A DNA stretch of 64,000 bases from Geomonas azotofigens (GTDB lineage Bacteria; Desulfobacterota; Desulfuromonadia; Geobacterales; Geobacteraceae). The notes below the pieces were generated by a model. The model was given only the letters and a program-made list of their open reading frames with translations, did no database searches and was not told the DNA's origin. How positions within the stretch are numbered: the first letter of the stretch is position 1; every line of letters starts with the position of its first letter. A program made the translations under genes and the position numbers. This document shows positions 35,228 through 44,289 of this stretch, in pieces. The DNA lies in contig NZ_JAHLME010000002.1 of assembly GCF_018919395.1 (NCBI RefSeq), positions 496,001 to 560,000 on the forward strand, written 5' to 3'.

Positions 35228-37975
35228 TTAAAAGAAGCCCAGCAGGGATTTTGCCAACCCCTTGGTCGGGGTCCCGTAGAACTTGACCAGCCTGTCGTTT
35301 CTTACATGGTAGAAGTAACCGCCTAAGTAAGCATTAAAGTCGGTGTTAACATAGGAAGCAACGAGGGCCTTTGTAGCCAGGCTGAACTTATGTCTGCCAG
35401 CATAAATGTAGCCATTGCTAACTGCCAGAGCCTCAGTGTACCCTGGGAAAATACCTAGCGCAGTGTCGTTGCCACCACTTACTTTATGGATTTCATGGCT
35501 CTCAGCATAGGTGAGCGAATCCCACGTACCTTTAACATAGTAGATGTCAGCACCATCTGCGGTAACGGCAGTAATCCAGCTATTGTAGTCGGAGACAGTG
35601 GCGACCGGAGCTCCGAACGTGAAGTTACCTCCTGACACCTCTATCGGAACAAAGGCAGTGCCATTTGTCGTCCCCGCCACGGTAAAGAGTTGGTTCTGAT
35701 ACCAGAAAAGCAGGTTTGGGTAATCGGTCCCCCGCGCATACACAGAAGTTGAACCGTCAGCAGGATTAATTTTCTTGATAACGGCTTGGGTGTCGTAATC
35801 AACGACGTACAAGCTGGTGCCGTCGCTTGCTACTCCCCAAGGATATTGATTCAGAGCAGGAGACAGCACTTTGCCGCCTGCCATGGGGAGGATGCCGTTA
35901 AAGTTGGCGATGTTGTTGGCTGCCGTATTGTCCGGGAAGATGCCGTTCAGGGTATAATCCGGCAGATCGCTGGTGGGGTACACGTCGCATATCACAGGTT
36001 GAGTGTAGCCCATGCTTGAATTGGTGTACTCTGCGGCAACAGGGTTGCGGTATTTGGCGGAGAGATCGGCGTTCCTGGTTAGGTCATAGGCGAAGGTAGG
36101 CAGGTTCGACCTGGTCAGCGGGTTGGTGAAGAACTTGGTTACGTCCATCCTTACCTGCGCGCCATCAATAGTGATGGTTGCCGGGCCGGCAAGAGCTGCA
36201 GCGATGTTGTCAAGAGCGTTGGAGAAGTCCTGCTTTTCCACAGTAGTCCAGGTGGCGACGTCGATAGCTCCTGCCCCAAGAGTTCTGGCCTTGATGATGT
36301 TGAAAGCTGCAATGGATTGTGCCGATGCCTTCTTCGCATAAGCAAGGGCGGCTGCCATCTTTGCTTTACCATCCGCCTTGAGCACGAAAACGCTCGGGCT
36401 ATTAATCATAGCCAGCGGGTCCTGTGCAATTGTGTCGTAGGTGTAGGGGGACGGCACATCGAAGTTGTAGGCAGTGGAGAACTTGAACATGGTCTGCAGC
36501 ACGTTCAGAGCTGCGTCCAAGGTGTAAAACTCACCGGTGCCAAGAACTACGTCCTGCCCATAGAGGGGATTTCCCTGCATGGCGGCTGTCACGGTGAAGG
36601 TGGCCCCGGCAGCAGCCTCAGCTTTCTGCAACCGTGCGATCATCGTGTCGAACTTAGGGATGATCACGTTGTCGATCATAACCTGCATTTCAGACACAGT
36701 AGGAGCGTTAGTGGGAACCAGACCCAGTTCCTTCGCAACAGATTTGAAGCCCACCTTTTGCTGCGGCATGAGAGCGGCCATTTCCTTCAGGGCCGTCATC
36801 ACGCGGGTAGCAGTAGGAACCGTGTTAGCAGTAGACTTGCCGACTCTCTTGGCGGTCACGAACTTCCCGCCGGTAAAGCTAAAGGAAGTCGTATTCCCAA
36901 ACGGCAGACGCACAGGACTTACACCCTGCATAACCTGGGTGACCGACGGGTAAACAATCTCCCACCGCGCCGCTATTGCCTTGAAATCAGCGCTGTCTGC
37001 GATCATCAGGCCACCGGTAATGGCACCACCGACGTTGGCGTCGACATTGTTGGGATCAGCGGCGAGGGCAAGTTCGAAGCTGTTGTTGGCCCGCGCGATG
37101 TCCTGCTTAGCAAGGTACTGCTTTGCCTGTTGAACGTACATCTCAGCGGTATCGACGCTGGTCGCCGGAGGGGTATATGCCTCACCGGTTTGGGTCGCAA
37201 TGTTGCTCGCACTGCTGCTGGAGATATTGGTGAAGACAGCAGGTGCAGTAGGCGCTTCAGCACTAAACACCGGCACCTGGTTCACCACAGCCGAACCGGA
37301 AAGAACCGCATCAACGTTACCGACCTGCGAAGTGCTGACTGCAACAACCACGAGGTTGTAGAGGTTAGCGTAGTTCACGGTGGTCGCATCCAAGCCATCC
37401 CTGCCGCCGTTGACTGCGGCAGAAATGCTGCTTTCGATGAGAGCCGGCTTGATAGTGGTCAATCCACTGGACACGACGGCGAGGGTTGCGCCGGTGGGGA
37501 GGGGATCGCCGAGAACAACGGTAGCGGTAGAAGTGGAAAGCTTTTGGGAAGCAACGACTACAGCCGCAGTGGACACAGCGTCGACGGTCTGCCCCGCAAT
37601 GGTGCCAGGAACCACAAATTGTTTTTCCACAAGCTTTTTAAGGACCTGGGAGCCACGCTTGACCTTTATGACGTAATCTACGCCGGTTTTAAGTGCCGGG
37701 ATGGAATAGCTGAAAGTGTTTCCACCATCAGTTGTCGGGTTGACCGATGCTACCTCGGTGCCGTCCAAGCTGTAAGCCTTGACGGTGACACTGGTATCAG
37801 TAGTTGCTGCAACTCGTTTTGCCAATACATCTGCGGCAACAGGAAACGTTGCCGAGCCAGTGATTGTTGCCGTTTGCGCAGCACCACCACCGCCGCCACC
37901 ACATGCGGCCATCATGACAATGACAAGCATTGACAAGAGAACACAGACAAACTTCTTGATTAAACTTAATCTCAT
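35228..37975 (-). CDS. Large lipoprotein with TPR-like segment and C-terminal propeller-like region
   Basis: The 915-residue protein has a type II signal peptide with lipobox M-A-A-C at Cys25, followed by a poly-Gly spacer, so it is probably anchored in a membrane facing the periplasm or surface. An Ig-like region (about 35-110) is followed by a TPR-like helical segment (about 280-325, with A-L-A-A-D-P-N-N-V-D-A). The C-terminal 220 residues repeat strand patterns such as G-V-A-S-D-G-T-S-L-Y-V-V-D-Y, like NHL/YVTN propellers. It is the first gene of the exported block. Base composition is visibly more AT-rich than the flanking core genes. Confidence 0.75.
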   Translation of the reverse strand: MRLSLIKKFVCVLLSMLVIVMMAACGGGGGGAAQTATITGSATFPVAADVLAKRVAATTDTSVTVKAYSLDGTEVASVNPTTDGGNTFSYSIPALKTGVDYVIKVKRGSQVLKKLVEKQFVVPGTIAGQTVDAVSTAAVVVASQKLSTSTATVVLGDPLPTGATLAVVSSGLTTIKPALIESSISAAVNGGRDGLDATTVNYANLYNLVVVAVSTSQVGNVDAVLSGSAVVNQVPVFSAEAPTAPAVFTNISSSSASNIATQTGEAYTPPATSVDTAEMYVQQAKQYLAKQDIARANNSFELALAADPNNVDANVGGAITGGLMIADSADFKAIAARWEIVYPSVTQVMQGVSPVRLPFGNTTSFSFTGGKFVTAKRVGKSTANTVPTATRVMTALKEMAALMPQQKVGFKSVAKELGLVPTNAPTVSEMQVMIDNVIIPKFDTMIARLQKAEAAAGATFTVTAAMQGNPLYGQDVVLGTGEFYTLDAALNVLQTMFKFSTAYNFDVPSPYTYDTIAQDPLAMINSPSVFVLKADGKAKMAAALAYAKKASAQSIAAFNIIKARTLGAGAIDVATWTTVEKQDFSNALDNIAAALAGPATITIDGAQVRMDVTKFFTNPLTRSNLPTFAYDLTRNADLSAKYRNPVAAEYTNSSMGYTQPVICDVYPTSDLPDYTLNGIFPDNTAANNIANFNGILPMAGGKVLSPALNQYPWGVASDGTSLYVVDYDTQAVIKKINPADGSTSVYARGTDYPNLLFWYQNQLFTVAGTTNGTAFVPIEVSGGNFTFGAPVATVSDYNSWITAVTADGADIYYVKGTWDSLTYAESHEIHKVSGGNDTALGIFPGYTEALAVSNGYIYAGRHKFSLATKALVASYVNTDFNAYLGGYFYHVRNDRLVKFYGTPTKGLAKSLLGFF

Positions 37976-38165
37976 TATGCCATCCTCCCCTAAAATATGT
38001 TTCCAATCTAGTTAATCCAACTAAATTAGATCGCACATAGGTATCACAACACAGCTGCGAGCGCAATAAGCATTACAGCTAGTTATGGTCATTAAAGACC
38101 ACACAGCCCCGATATTATTAAATAGTATTATTAAGTATGAGTACTATAAGGTACACTATAAAAAA

Positions 38166-38200
38166 AATCCCACTGACTAATAGTGTCAGTGGGATTTTTT
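38166..38200. terminator. Bidirectional terminator after leuA
   Basis: A twelve-base-pair stem AATCCCACTGAC/GTCAGTGGGATT with a seven-base loop has a run of As on the left (Ts on the minus strand) and Ts on the right. It ends leuA, 20 bases past its stop. The remaining 37976-38160 gap is AT-rich and should hold the lipoprotein gene promoter, which was not pinned down. Confidence 0.88.
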
Positions 38201-38220
38201 GACTGCAGAAAATGTCTCTG

Positions 38221-39768
38221 TTACAGCGACTCGACGTCGCGCTCGGTGGCGAAGTAGAGACGGTTCAGGGCGTCGATGTACGCCTTGGCGGACGCCTCGA
38301 TGATGTCGGTGGAGGAACCGCGGCCGACGACGGGGGTGCGCTCCCCTTCGGTGATGCGGACCGTGACCTCACCGAGGGCATCGGTGCCGCCGGTGATGGA
38401 GCCCACGTTGTACTGCAGAAGCTGCGCGTCGCGCTTGGCGAGCTTCTTGATCGCCTTCAGCGTCGCGTCGACCGGGCCGTCGCCCAATTCTGCCGTCCGC
38501 ACCTGCATGCCGTCGATCTCCATCTGCACGGTGGCGGTGGCGACGGCGAAGGAACCGCAGGTCACGGTGATGTGGGAGAGCTTGTACTTCTCGTCGATCT
38601 TCTTGGTCTGGTCGGCGACGATGGCGTCGAGGTCCTCGTCGTAGACCTCCTTCTTCAGGTCTGCCAGTGCCTTGAAGCGGGTAAACGCCTTGTTCAGCGC
38701 TTCCTCGTCCAGGTCGTGCCCCAACTCCTCCAGTCTCTTCTTGAAGGCATGGCGGCCGGAATGCTTGCCGAGCACCAGGGCGCTCGCCTTGAGGCCGACC
38801 GACTCGGGGGTCATGATCTCGTAGGTCGACTTGTCCATCAGCATGCCGTGCTGGTGGATCCCCGCCTCGTGGGCGAAGGCGTTGGCGCCGACGATGGCCT
38901 TGTTCTGCTGCACGGCGATGCCGGTCACCTGGGTGAGCAGGCGGCTGGCCGGGGTCAGTTGTTCGGTGACCACGTTGGTCTTGAAGGGGAGAATGTCGCC
39001 GCGGGTCCTGATGGCCATGACGAACTCTTCCAGCGAGCAGTTGCCGGCGCGCTCGCCGATCCCGTTGATGGTGCACTCAACCTGCCCCGCGCCCGCCTGG
39101 ACGGCGGCGATGGAGTTGGCCACCGAAAGGCCGAGGTCGTTGTGGCAGTGCACAGAGATGATGGCGTCCTCGATGTTCTTCACGTTGTCCTTCAGGTACT
39201 TGATGATGTTGAAGTACTCGAAGGGGATGGTGTAGCCGACGGTATCGGGGATGTTGACCACGGTGGCGCCGGCGTCGATGACCGCGCCCACCACCTCGGC
39301 CAGGAATTTCAAATCGGTGCGGACCGCGTCCTCGCAGGAGAACTCGACGTTGGCCGTGTAGGAGCGCGCCCGCTTCACCCCTTTCACCGCGGCCTCCAGC
39401 ACCTGGGCCGGGGTCATCTGCAGCTTGTACTTCATGTGAATATCGGAGGTGGCGATGAAGGTGTGGATGCGCCCCTTGTCCTCGGCGTACTTGAGGGCCT
39501 CCCAGGCGCGATCGATGTCCTTGAAACCGGCGCGGCAAAGGCCGGCGATCTCCGGCCCCTTGATGGTCTGGGCCACCTTTTTCACCGCCTCAAAATCCCC
39601 TTCGGAGGCGATCGGGAAACCCGCCTCGATGACGTCCACGTTCAGTTTCTGGAGCTGCTTGGCAAGGCGGAGTTTCTCCTCGATGTTCATGCTGGCGCCC
39701 GGGGACTGCTCCCCGTCTCTGAGTGTGGTGTCAAAGATCTTGATGGTCTTCGGTTCCGTGTTGTTCAC
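38221..39768 (-). CDS. leuA: 2-isopropylmalate synthase
   Basis: This 515-residue enzyme condenses acetyl-CoA and 2-oxoisovalerate, the first committed step to leucine. The catalytic barrel shows T-T-L-R-D-G-E-Q-S-P-G and S-V-H-C-H-N-D-L-G-L-S-V-A-N. The subdomain shows H-E-A-G-I-H-Q-H-G and K-H-S-G-R-H-A-F, and a C-terminal leucine-feedback domain follows (from about 385). The length is that of bacterial LeuA. The GTG start follows GGGGGAAG. Expression is controlled by the T-box leader just upstream, and feedback by leucine is expected. Confidence 0.96.
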   Translation of the reverse strand: MNNTEPKTIKIFDTTLRDGEQSPGASMNIEEKLRLAKQLQKLNVDVIEAGFPIASEGDFEAVKKVAQTIKGPEIAGLCRAGFKDIDRAWEALKYAEDKGRIHTFIATSDIHMKYKLQMTPAQVLEAAVKGVKRARSYTANVEFSCEDAVRTDLKFLAEVVGAVIDAGATVVNIPDTVGYTIPFEYFNIIKYLKDNVKNIEDAIISVHCHNDLGLSVANSIAAVQAGAGQVECTINGIGERAGNCSLEEFVMAIRTRGDILPFKTNVVTEQLTPASRLLTQVTGIAVQQNKAIVGANAFAHEAGIHQHGMLMDKSTYEIMTPESVGLKASALVLGKHSGRHAFKKRLEELGHDLDEEALNKAFTRFKALADLKKEVYDEDLDAIVADQTKKIDEKYKLSHITVTCGSFAVATATVQMEIDGMQVRTAELGDGPVDATLKAIKKLAKRDAQLLQYNVGSITGGTDALGEVTVRITEGERTPVVGRGSSTDIIEASAKAYIDALNRLYFATERDVESL

Positions 39769-39867
39769 TTGCGCTTCCCCCTTGTGTGGTTATGCTGCCT
39801 CGTTAGCCTGCCCTTCCCCGCCTGCTAATTAAAACAGACGAGGTGGCAAAAACCAGCAGGCCGAAAT

Positions 39868-39902
39868 AAAAAAAGCCTCCGCCCCAGTAAGGGGCGAAGG
39901 CT
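39868..39902 (-). terminator. T-box controlled terminator of leuA
   Basis: On the minus strand a stem AGCCTTCGCCCC/GGGGCGGAGGCT is followed by seven Ts and lies about 100 bases before the leuA start. It competes with the antiterminator that includes the T-box sequence just upstream. Confidence 0.9.
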
Positions 39903-40145
39903 CTCGAAAGCTTCCGCGGTACCACCCTCATTCATCCGTCTCAAGACGGACCTCTTGCGCCCTTTACGCGGGCCGACGGCCGCGGCTAGTACCGATCGTT
40001 TTCCATCTCAGGAAAATAGAACGACCGTTCTTCACCACGACGGCTCCAAGGCGAGTTCACCTGCTTCCTCACCGGTTTGCACCAACCACCGGCTCTCTGT
40101 AGGGGAAGGGAAAGGCTACTACTCCTCATCACTGCCTTTAGTTTC
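39868..40145 (-). promoter_or_regulatory. T-box riboswitch (leucine-type) leader of leuA
   Basis: The minus strand carries the T-box core AGGGTGGTACCGCGG (39914-39928), which binds the uncharged tRNA acceptor end in the antiterminator. Upstream is a Stem I region with the GA-rich motif GATGAGGAGTAGTA (about 40105-40125). The sequence GTGAA-CTC-GCC has a CTC leucine codon at 40053-40055 that fits the specifier position. A terminator follows. Uncharged tRNA-Leu would favour read-through into leuA. T-boxes are mainly a Firmicutes device, and those before leuA in Geobacter-type bacteria are a known exception. Confidence 0.9.
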
Positions 40146-40150
40146 GGGAG

Positions 40151-40179
40151 ATAATAGAAAAGCCGCCGACGGCTGTCAA
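40151..40179 (-). promoter_or_regulatory. Promoter of the leuA T-box transcript
   Basis: On the minus strand a consensus TTGACA (40174-40179) and TATTAT (40151-40156) are exactly 17 bases apart. Transcription would begin near 40144, just before Stem I of the T-box. Confidence 0.8.
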
Positions 40180-40213
40180 GCGCTTTTTGTTTTATTTTGA
40201 CAACGCAGGCACT

Positions 40214-40242
40214 AAAACGGCGTTGTCCGAGGGACAACGCCG
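40214..40242 (-). terminator. Terminator of the psd-pssA unit
   Basis: A perfect eleven-base-pair stem CGGCGTTGTCC/GGACAACGCCG with a three-base loop is followed on the minus strand by TTTT. It separates pssA from the leuA promoter. Confidence 0.75.
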
Positions 40243-40322
40243 CGATCTTTTCGGCTAGCGAAACAGCAATTTCATATCCCGGCACGAAGCTGCCGTCTTC
40301 CAACGTAGAACCTAGAACCTGT

Positions 40323-41108
40323 CTACTGGTTCTTCTTAACCTCGTGCCCGCGGTGCATGGCACGCTCCAGGCGGCGCCGGCGCGGATAGGTGACCACGAA
40401 GCCGATAGGGCCGGAGAGGATGTAGCAGATGAAGATGGTGAAGAGCATGATCACCGGCTCGGCGGCGATAACGATCAGGAGCAGCACCGCCAGCACGAGG
40501 AGGGCAAAGGGCTGCCGCTTGATCAGGCTCGGGTCCTTGAAGGAGTAGTACTTGACGTTGGACACCATGAGCAGGGCCAGGAAGTAGATCAGCACCAGTA
40601 TGGCTACCTTGTTATAGGAGGAGGGCCACCCCATGTGATAGAAGAAGAGCACCGTGGCCGAGACCATGCTGGCGGCAGCCGGCGTGGGGAGGCCGACGAA
40701 GCGCTTGCTCTCCACGGTTTCGACCTGGACGTTGAAGCGCGCAAGCCTGAGCGCCGCGCAGGCCAGGAACAGGAACCCGGCCAGCCACCCCAGGCGCCCG
40801 AAGGGCTTCAAGGCCCAGCAGTACATGAGCAGCCCCGGCGCCGCACCGAAGGAGACCACGTCGGCCAGCGAGTCGAACTCGACACCGAACTTGCTCGCGG
40901 TACCGGTCAGGCGCGCCACCTTGCCGTCGAGACCGTCGAAGATGGATGAAGCCAGGATCCACAGCGCCGCGGTGCGGAAGTCGCTGTTCACGGTGGACAC
41001 CATGCAGTAAAAGCCGGCGAACAGGCTCCCGGCGGTGAACAGGTTGGGGAGGATGTAGATCCCCTTGCGCATCCCTTCCCTTTCTACTTTCGGTCTCTCT
41101 TCGCTCAC
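40323..41108 (-). CDS. pssA: CDP-diacylglycerol-serine O-phosphatidyltransferase
   Basis: The 261-residue polytopic enzyme makes phosphatidylserine from CDP-diacylglycerol and serine at the inner membrane. The CDP-alcohol phosphotransferase motif D-G-x2-[AG]-x-x-A-R-x8-G-x3-D-x3-D is present (D-G-L-D-G-K-V-A-R, then F-G-V-E-F-D-S-L-A-D). About seven hydrophobic helices follow the subclass II layout. Its start overlaps the psd stop by four bases, so the two genes are translated together, producing and then decarboxylating phosphatidylserine. Confidence 0.95.
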   Translation of the reverse strand: MSEERPKVEREGMRKGIYILPNLFTAGSLFAGFYCMVSTVNSDFRTAALWILASSIFDGLDGKVARLTGTASKFGVEFDSLADVVSFGAAPGLLMYCWALKPFGRLGWLAGFLFLACAALRLARFNVQVETVESKRFVGLPTPAAASMVSATVLFFYHMGWPSSYNKVAILVLIYFLALLMVSNVKYYSFKDPSLIKRQPFALLVLAVLLLIVIAAEPVIMLFTIFICYILSGPIGFVVTYPRRRRLERAMHRGHEVKKNQ

Positions 41109-41764
41109 GGCAGTATCCCCAGCACGGTTTCACCGGCAACGGTTTTCTGGTTCATGGCAACGTCGATCCGCGTCCCCAGCGGCAGGTACACGTCCAGGCG
41201 GGAGCCGAACCGGATCAGTCCGTAGCGGCGCCCGCGGGTCAGCTGGTCCCCCACCTTGGCGTAGCAGATGATGCGGCGGGCGATCAACCCGGCAACCTGC
41301 ACCACCACCATCCTCAAACCGGTGGCCGATTCCAGCACCAGTCCCTGCTGCTCATTCTCGAAGGTCGCGCGCTCGTCGCGCACGTCATAGAACTTCCCCT
41401 TGTTGTAGAAAGAATCGACGACCTTGCTGGTAAGGGGAGCGCGGTTCACGTGCACGCTGAAAACGGACATGAAGATGCTGATCTTCTCCATCTCGGCGCC
41501 GGTATGCGGCTCGGTCACCTTGCCGAGGAAGATCACCTCGCCGTCGGCGGGAGCGACCACCACGTTTTCACCCGGAGGGGTGGTGCGTTCGGGGTTTCTG
41601 AAGAAGAAAATGGAGAACAGGGCGAGCAGCAGGAAAAGCGCCGCGGGGATGAAAAAGCCGAAATGCAGGAACTGGCCAAGCAGCGCCAGCAGGGCCGCGA
41701 CTGCGGCGAAACCGGCGATGAACGGGTACCCCTCGACTGCGACGGGGGTATTTGTGTTGCGCAT
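41105..41764 (-). CDS. psd: Phosphatidylserine decarboxylase proenzyme
   Basis: The 219-residue proenzyme of the short class is self-cleaved at Gly-Ser in R-F-G-S-R-L-D to give the pyruvoyl alpha subunit. The catalytic segment F-M-S-V-F-S-V-H-V-N-R-A-P is intact. Two hydrophobic helices near the N-terminus (about 12-50) anchor it. It converts phosphatidylserine to phosphatidylethanolamine. It overlaps pssA. The gene directly upstream here is ilvN, after a terminator-like gap; related genomes carry ilvC at that place. Confidence 0.95.
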   Translation of the reverse strand: MRNTNTPVAVEGYPFIAGFAAVAALLALLGQFLHFGFFIPAALFLLLALFSIFFFRNPERTTPPGENVVVAPADGEVIFLGKVTEPHTGAEMEKISIFMSVFSVHVNRAPLTSKVVDSFYNKGKFYDVRDERATFENEQQGLVLESATGLRMVVVQVAGLIARRIICYAKVGDQLTRGRRYGLIRFGSRLDVYLPLGTRIDVAMNQKTVAGETVLGILP

Positions 41765-41836
41765 CTAGTACCTCTTGTCAAGTAGTTGTGCGGGAACAGC
41801 GGAGCCGGTGAGGCCTGTCGCGGAACCGGGACAGAA

Positions 41837-41895
41837 AAAGGCCGTTTCCGGACCCCTGCGCACCAAAGCGGGAGTATAGCCCGAAAACGGCCTTT
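41837..41895 (-). terminator. Inverted repeat / likely terminator after ilvN
   Basis: AAAGGCCGTTT(C)CGG and CCGAAAACGGCCTTT form a stem of about 14 base pairs around a loop of about 30 bases in the 41765-41915 gap, with T-rich sequence on the minus side. It could end the ilvDBN transcript before psd. Confidence 0.5.
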
Positions 41896-41915
41896 CATGC
41901 AATGAAAAGAAGCTG

Positions 41916-42407
41916 CTACCCCTTCCAGGCCTTGGCGCCGCGCCCGATTACCACCGGGCCGGTGCTGACCAGTTCCTTAAGCCCCAGGGGGCGCAGCAGC
42001 TCGACCATGGCGCTTACCTTGGCCGGGGCCCCGGTGGCCTCCAGGGTGTAGGACTTCGGCGTCACGTCGATGACCTTGGCGCGGAAGATGTCGGCGATCC
42101 TCAGCACTTCGGCGCGGCTTTGATCCTCGGCGGACACCTTGACCAGCACCATCTCGCGCTCGATGGCGTGCTCGGGTTCGAAGTCGATCACCTTGATCAC
42201 GTCGATCAGCTTGTTGAGCTGCTTGGTGATCTGCTCGATGATCTGCTCGTCGCCGCGGGTCACCAGGGTGATGCGGGAGAGCGCCTCGTCGTTGGTGGGG
42301 GCCACGGTGAGCGAATCTATGTTGAAGCCGCGCCCGGAAAAAAGTCCGACCACGCGGGAGAGAACGCCAAACTCGTTCTCGACCAGAACAGCAATGGTAT
42401 GTCTCAT
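41916..42407 (-). CDS. ilvN: Acetolactate synthase small (regulatory) subunit
   Basis: The 163-residue protein has an N-terminal ACT domain (V-L-V-E-N-E-F-G-V-L-S-R-V-V-G-L-F-S-G-R-G-F-N-I) and a C-terminal ALS small-subunit domain. It binds valine and confers feedback inhibition on IlvB. The IlvH-like length and sequence are typical. The ATG follows AGGAGGG. It is 26 bases downstream of ilvB. Confidence 0.96.
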   Translation of the reverse strand: MRHTIAVLVENEFGVLSRVVGLFSGRGFNIDSLTVAPTNDEALSRITLVTRGDEQIIEQITKQLNKLIDVIKVIDFEPEHAIEREMVLVKVSAEDQSRAEVLRIADIFRAKVIDVTPKSYTLEATGAPAKVSAMVELLRPLGLKELVSTGPVVIGRGAKAWKG

Positions 42408-42433
42408 ATTACCCTCCTAAGGCAAGTGGCAGA

Positions 42434-44134
42434 TTAGCTGGCAAGAACCATCTCGGTCAGCGAAGCGCCGGCCGGGACCATCGGCAGCACCTTTTCCTCG
42501 CGTGCGACCTTGAACTCCATCAGTACGGGGCCGTCGGTGGCGAACCCTTTCTTGATGACCTCGTCGACCTCTTCCACCTTGGTGGCCTGCAGGCCGGTGG
42601 CGCCGAAGGCCTCAGCGAGCTTGATGAAGTCGATGGGAAGTTCCATGCAGGTCGAGGAGTAGCGCTTGTCGAAGAAGAGCTCCTGCCACTGACGTACCAT
42701 GCCCAGGAAGTTGTTGTTGAGAATGACGATCTTTACGTTGAGCCGGTTCTGCACGATGGTGGCGAGTTCCTGCATGTTCATCTGGAAGCCGCCGTCGCCG
42801 CAGACCACCATCACCTGGCGGTCGGGGAAGCCGGCCTGCGCCCCCATGGCGGCGGGGAGGCCGAAGCCCATGGTGCCCAGGCCACCGGAGGAGAGGAGCG
42901 TCCTCGGGGCGGTGAAGCCGAAGAACTGCGCGGTCCACATCTGGTGCTGGCCGACGTCGGTGGCGACGATGGCGTCCGGGTCGGACAGGGCGCGCAGCCT
43001 CTGGATCACGTACTGCGGCTTGATCACGGAGGTGGACTGCTTGTAGGTCATCGGGTGCTTCTTCTTCCACTCGTCGATCTCGGCGATCCAGGGGGCGAGT
43101 GCGGCCTCGCAGGCCTTGGCGTCCGGGCCGATCTCGTCGGCCACCTTGAGCATCTTCTGGAGCACGTCGCGCACGTCGCCCACGATGGGGAGGTCGACGC
43201 GGACGTTCTTCTTGATCGAGGTCGGGTCGACGTCGACGTGGACGATCTTCGCGTGCGGCGCGAACGAAGCGATCTTGCCGGTGACGCGGTCATCGAACCT
43301 CGCGCCGATGGCGATCAGCATGTCGCAGTGCGACACGGCCATGTTGGCGTAGTAGGTGCCGTGCATGCCCAAAAGCCCGAGGGAGTGCGGGTCGTTCTCC
43401 GGGTAGGCGCCCAGCCCCATGAGGGTGGTGGTGACCGGGATGCCGAGACGCTTGGCGACCGCGACCAGTTCCGCCGCGGCGTTGGCGAGGATGACGCCGC
43501 CGCCCACGTAGATCACCGGCTTCTTGGCCTGCATGATCATGGCGACCGCCTTCTCGATCTGCTTGGGGTGCCCCTCGACGGTCGGCTTGTAGCCGCGGAT
43601 CTCGACGCTCTCGGGGTAGTGGAACTCGGTCTGGGCGATCTGGACGTCCTTGGGGAGATCGACCAGGACCGGGCCGGGGCGGCCGGTGCGGGCGATGTAG
43701 AACGCCTTCTTCATGATGGTGGCGAGGTCTTTGACGTCTTTGACCAGGAAGTTGTGCTTGGTGCAGGGACGGGTGATGCCGATGATGTCGGCTTCCTGGA
43801 AGGCGTCGTTGCCGATCAGGGCCGTGGGGACCTGCCCGGTGATGATCACCATCGGGATGGAGTCCATGTAGGCGGTGGCGATGCCGGTGATGGTGTTGGT
43901 GGCGCCGGGCCCCGAGGTCGCGATGGCGACGCCGACCTTGCCGGTGGCGCGGGCGTAGCCGTCGGCGGCGTGGACGCCGGCCTGCTCGTGCCTGGGCAGG
44001 ATGTGCCTGATCTCCTTGAACGAGAAAAGCTCGTCGTAGAGGTTGATGACGGTCCCCCCGGGATAACCGAAGATCGTGTCGACCCCCTCCCGTTTGAGAC
44101 ACTCCAGCAGGATGCGTGCTCCGTTCAGCTTCAT
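42434..44134 (-). CDS. ilvB: Acetolactate synthase large subunit
   Basis: This 566-residue thiamine-diphosphate enzyme forms acetolactate or acetohydroxybutyrate, the first common step of valine and isoleucine synthesis. Seen are the N-terminal glutamate region (F-G-Y-P-G-G), the FAD-binding middle, and the cofactor motif G-D-G-G-F-Q-M-N-M-Q-E-L-A-T ending in N-N. It lies between ilvD and ilvN. The 155-base leader from ilvD contains two hairpins (44151-44168 and 44184-44198), one of which could be an attenuator; no leader peptide rich in branched-chain codons was seen. Confidence 0.96.
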   Translation of the reverse strand: MKLNGARILLECLKREGVDTIFGYPGGTVINLYDELFSFKEIRHILPRHEQAGVHAADGYARATGKVGVAIATSGPGATNTITGIATAYMDSIPMVIITGQVPTALIGNDAFQEADIIGITRPCTKHNFLVKDVKDLATIMKKAFYIARTGRPGPVLVDLPKDVQIAQTEFHYPESVEIRGYKPTVEGHPKQIEKAVAMIMQAKKPVIYVGGGVILANAAAELVAVAKRLGIPVTTTLMGLGAYPENDPHSLGLLGMHGTYYANMAVSHCDMLIAIGARFDDRVTGKIASFAPHAKIVHVDVDPTSIKKNVRVDLPIVGDVRDVLQKMLKVADEIGPDAKACEAALAPWIAEIDEWKKKHPMTYKQSTSVIKPQYVIQRLRALSDPDAIVATDVGQHQMWTAQFFGFTAPRTLLSSGGLGTMGFGLPAAMGAQAGFPDRQVMVVCGDGGFQMNMQELATIVQNRLNVKIVILNNNFLGMVRQWQELFFDKRYSSTCMELPIDFIKLAEAFGATGLQATKVEEVDEVIKKGFATDGPVLMEFKVAREEKVLPMVPAGASLTEMVLAS

Positions 44135-44289
44135 GTTGTACCCCCATGCCGCGGCAGAAACCTGCCGCTATTGATCGATCCCGCGCTTGGTAAGCGCCGA
44201 ATCACTAGTAATGAAGACGTCCCCTGAGGCCGACCCTCCCCGGTGAAAGGAGGGCCTCCCTCTGCCCCTTGGTAAAGGGGGTCGGGGTT

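Noticed and set aside
36317-37933. 538-codon plus-strand frame opposite the large lipoprotein gene
   Set aside because: No ribosome site or domain; the minus strand has a lipobox and coherent structure, so this is a shadow.
42944-44227. Long plus-strand frame opposite ilvB
   Set aside because: ilvB is certain from its cofactor motifs; the opposite frame reads as Gly/Val/Asp-rich shadow sequence.
44135-44289. Hairpins before ilvB considered as a classical peptide attenuator
   Set aside because: No short leader frame rich in Leu, Val or Ile codons was found, and the T-run after the hairpins is missing.
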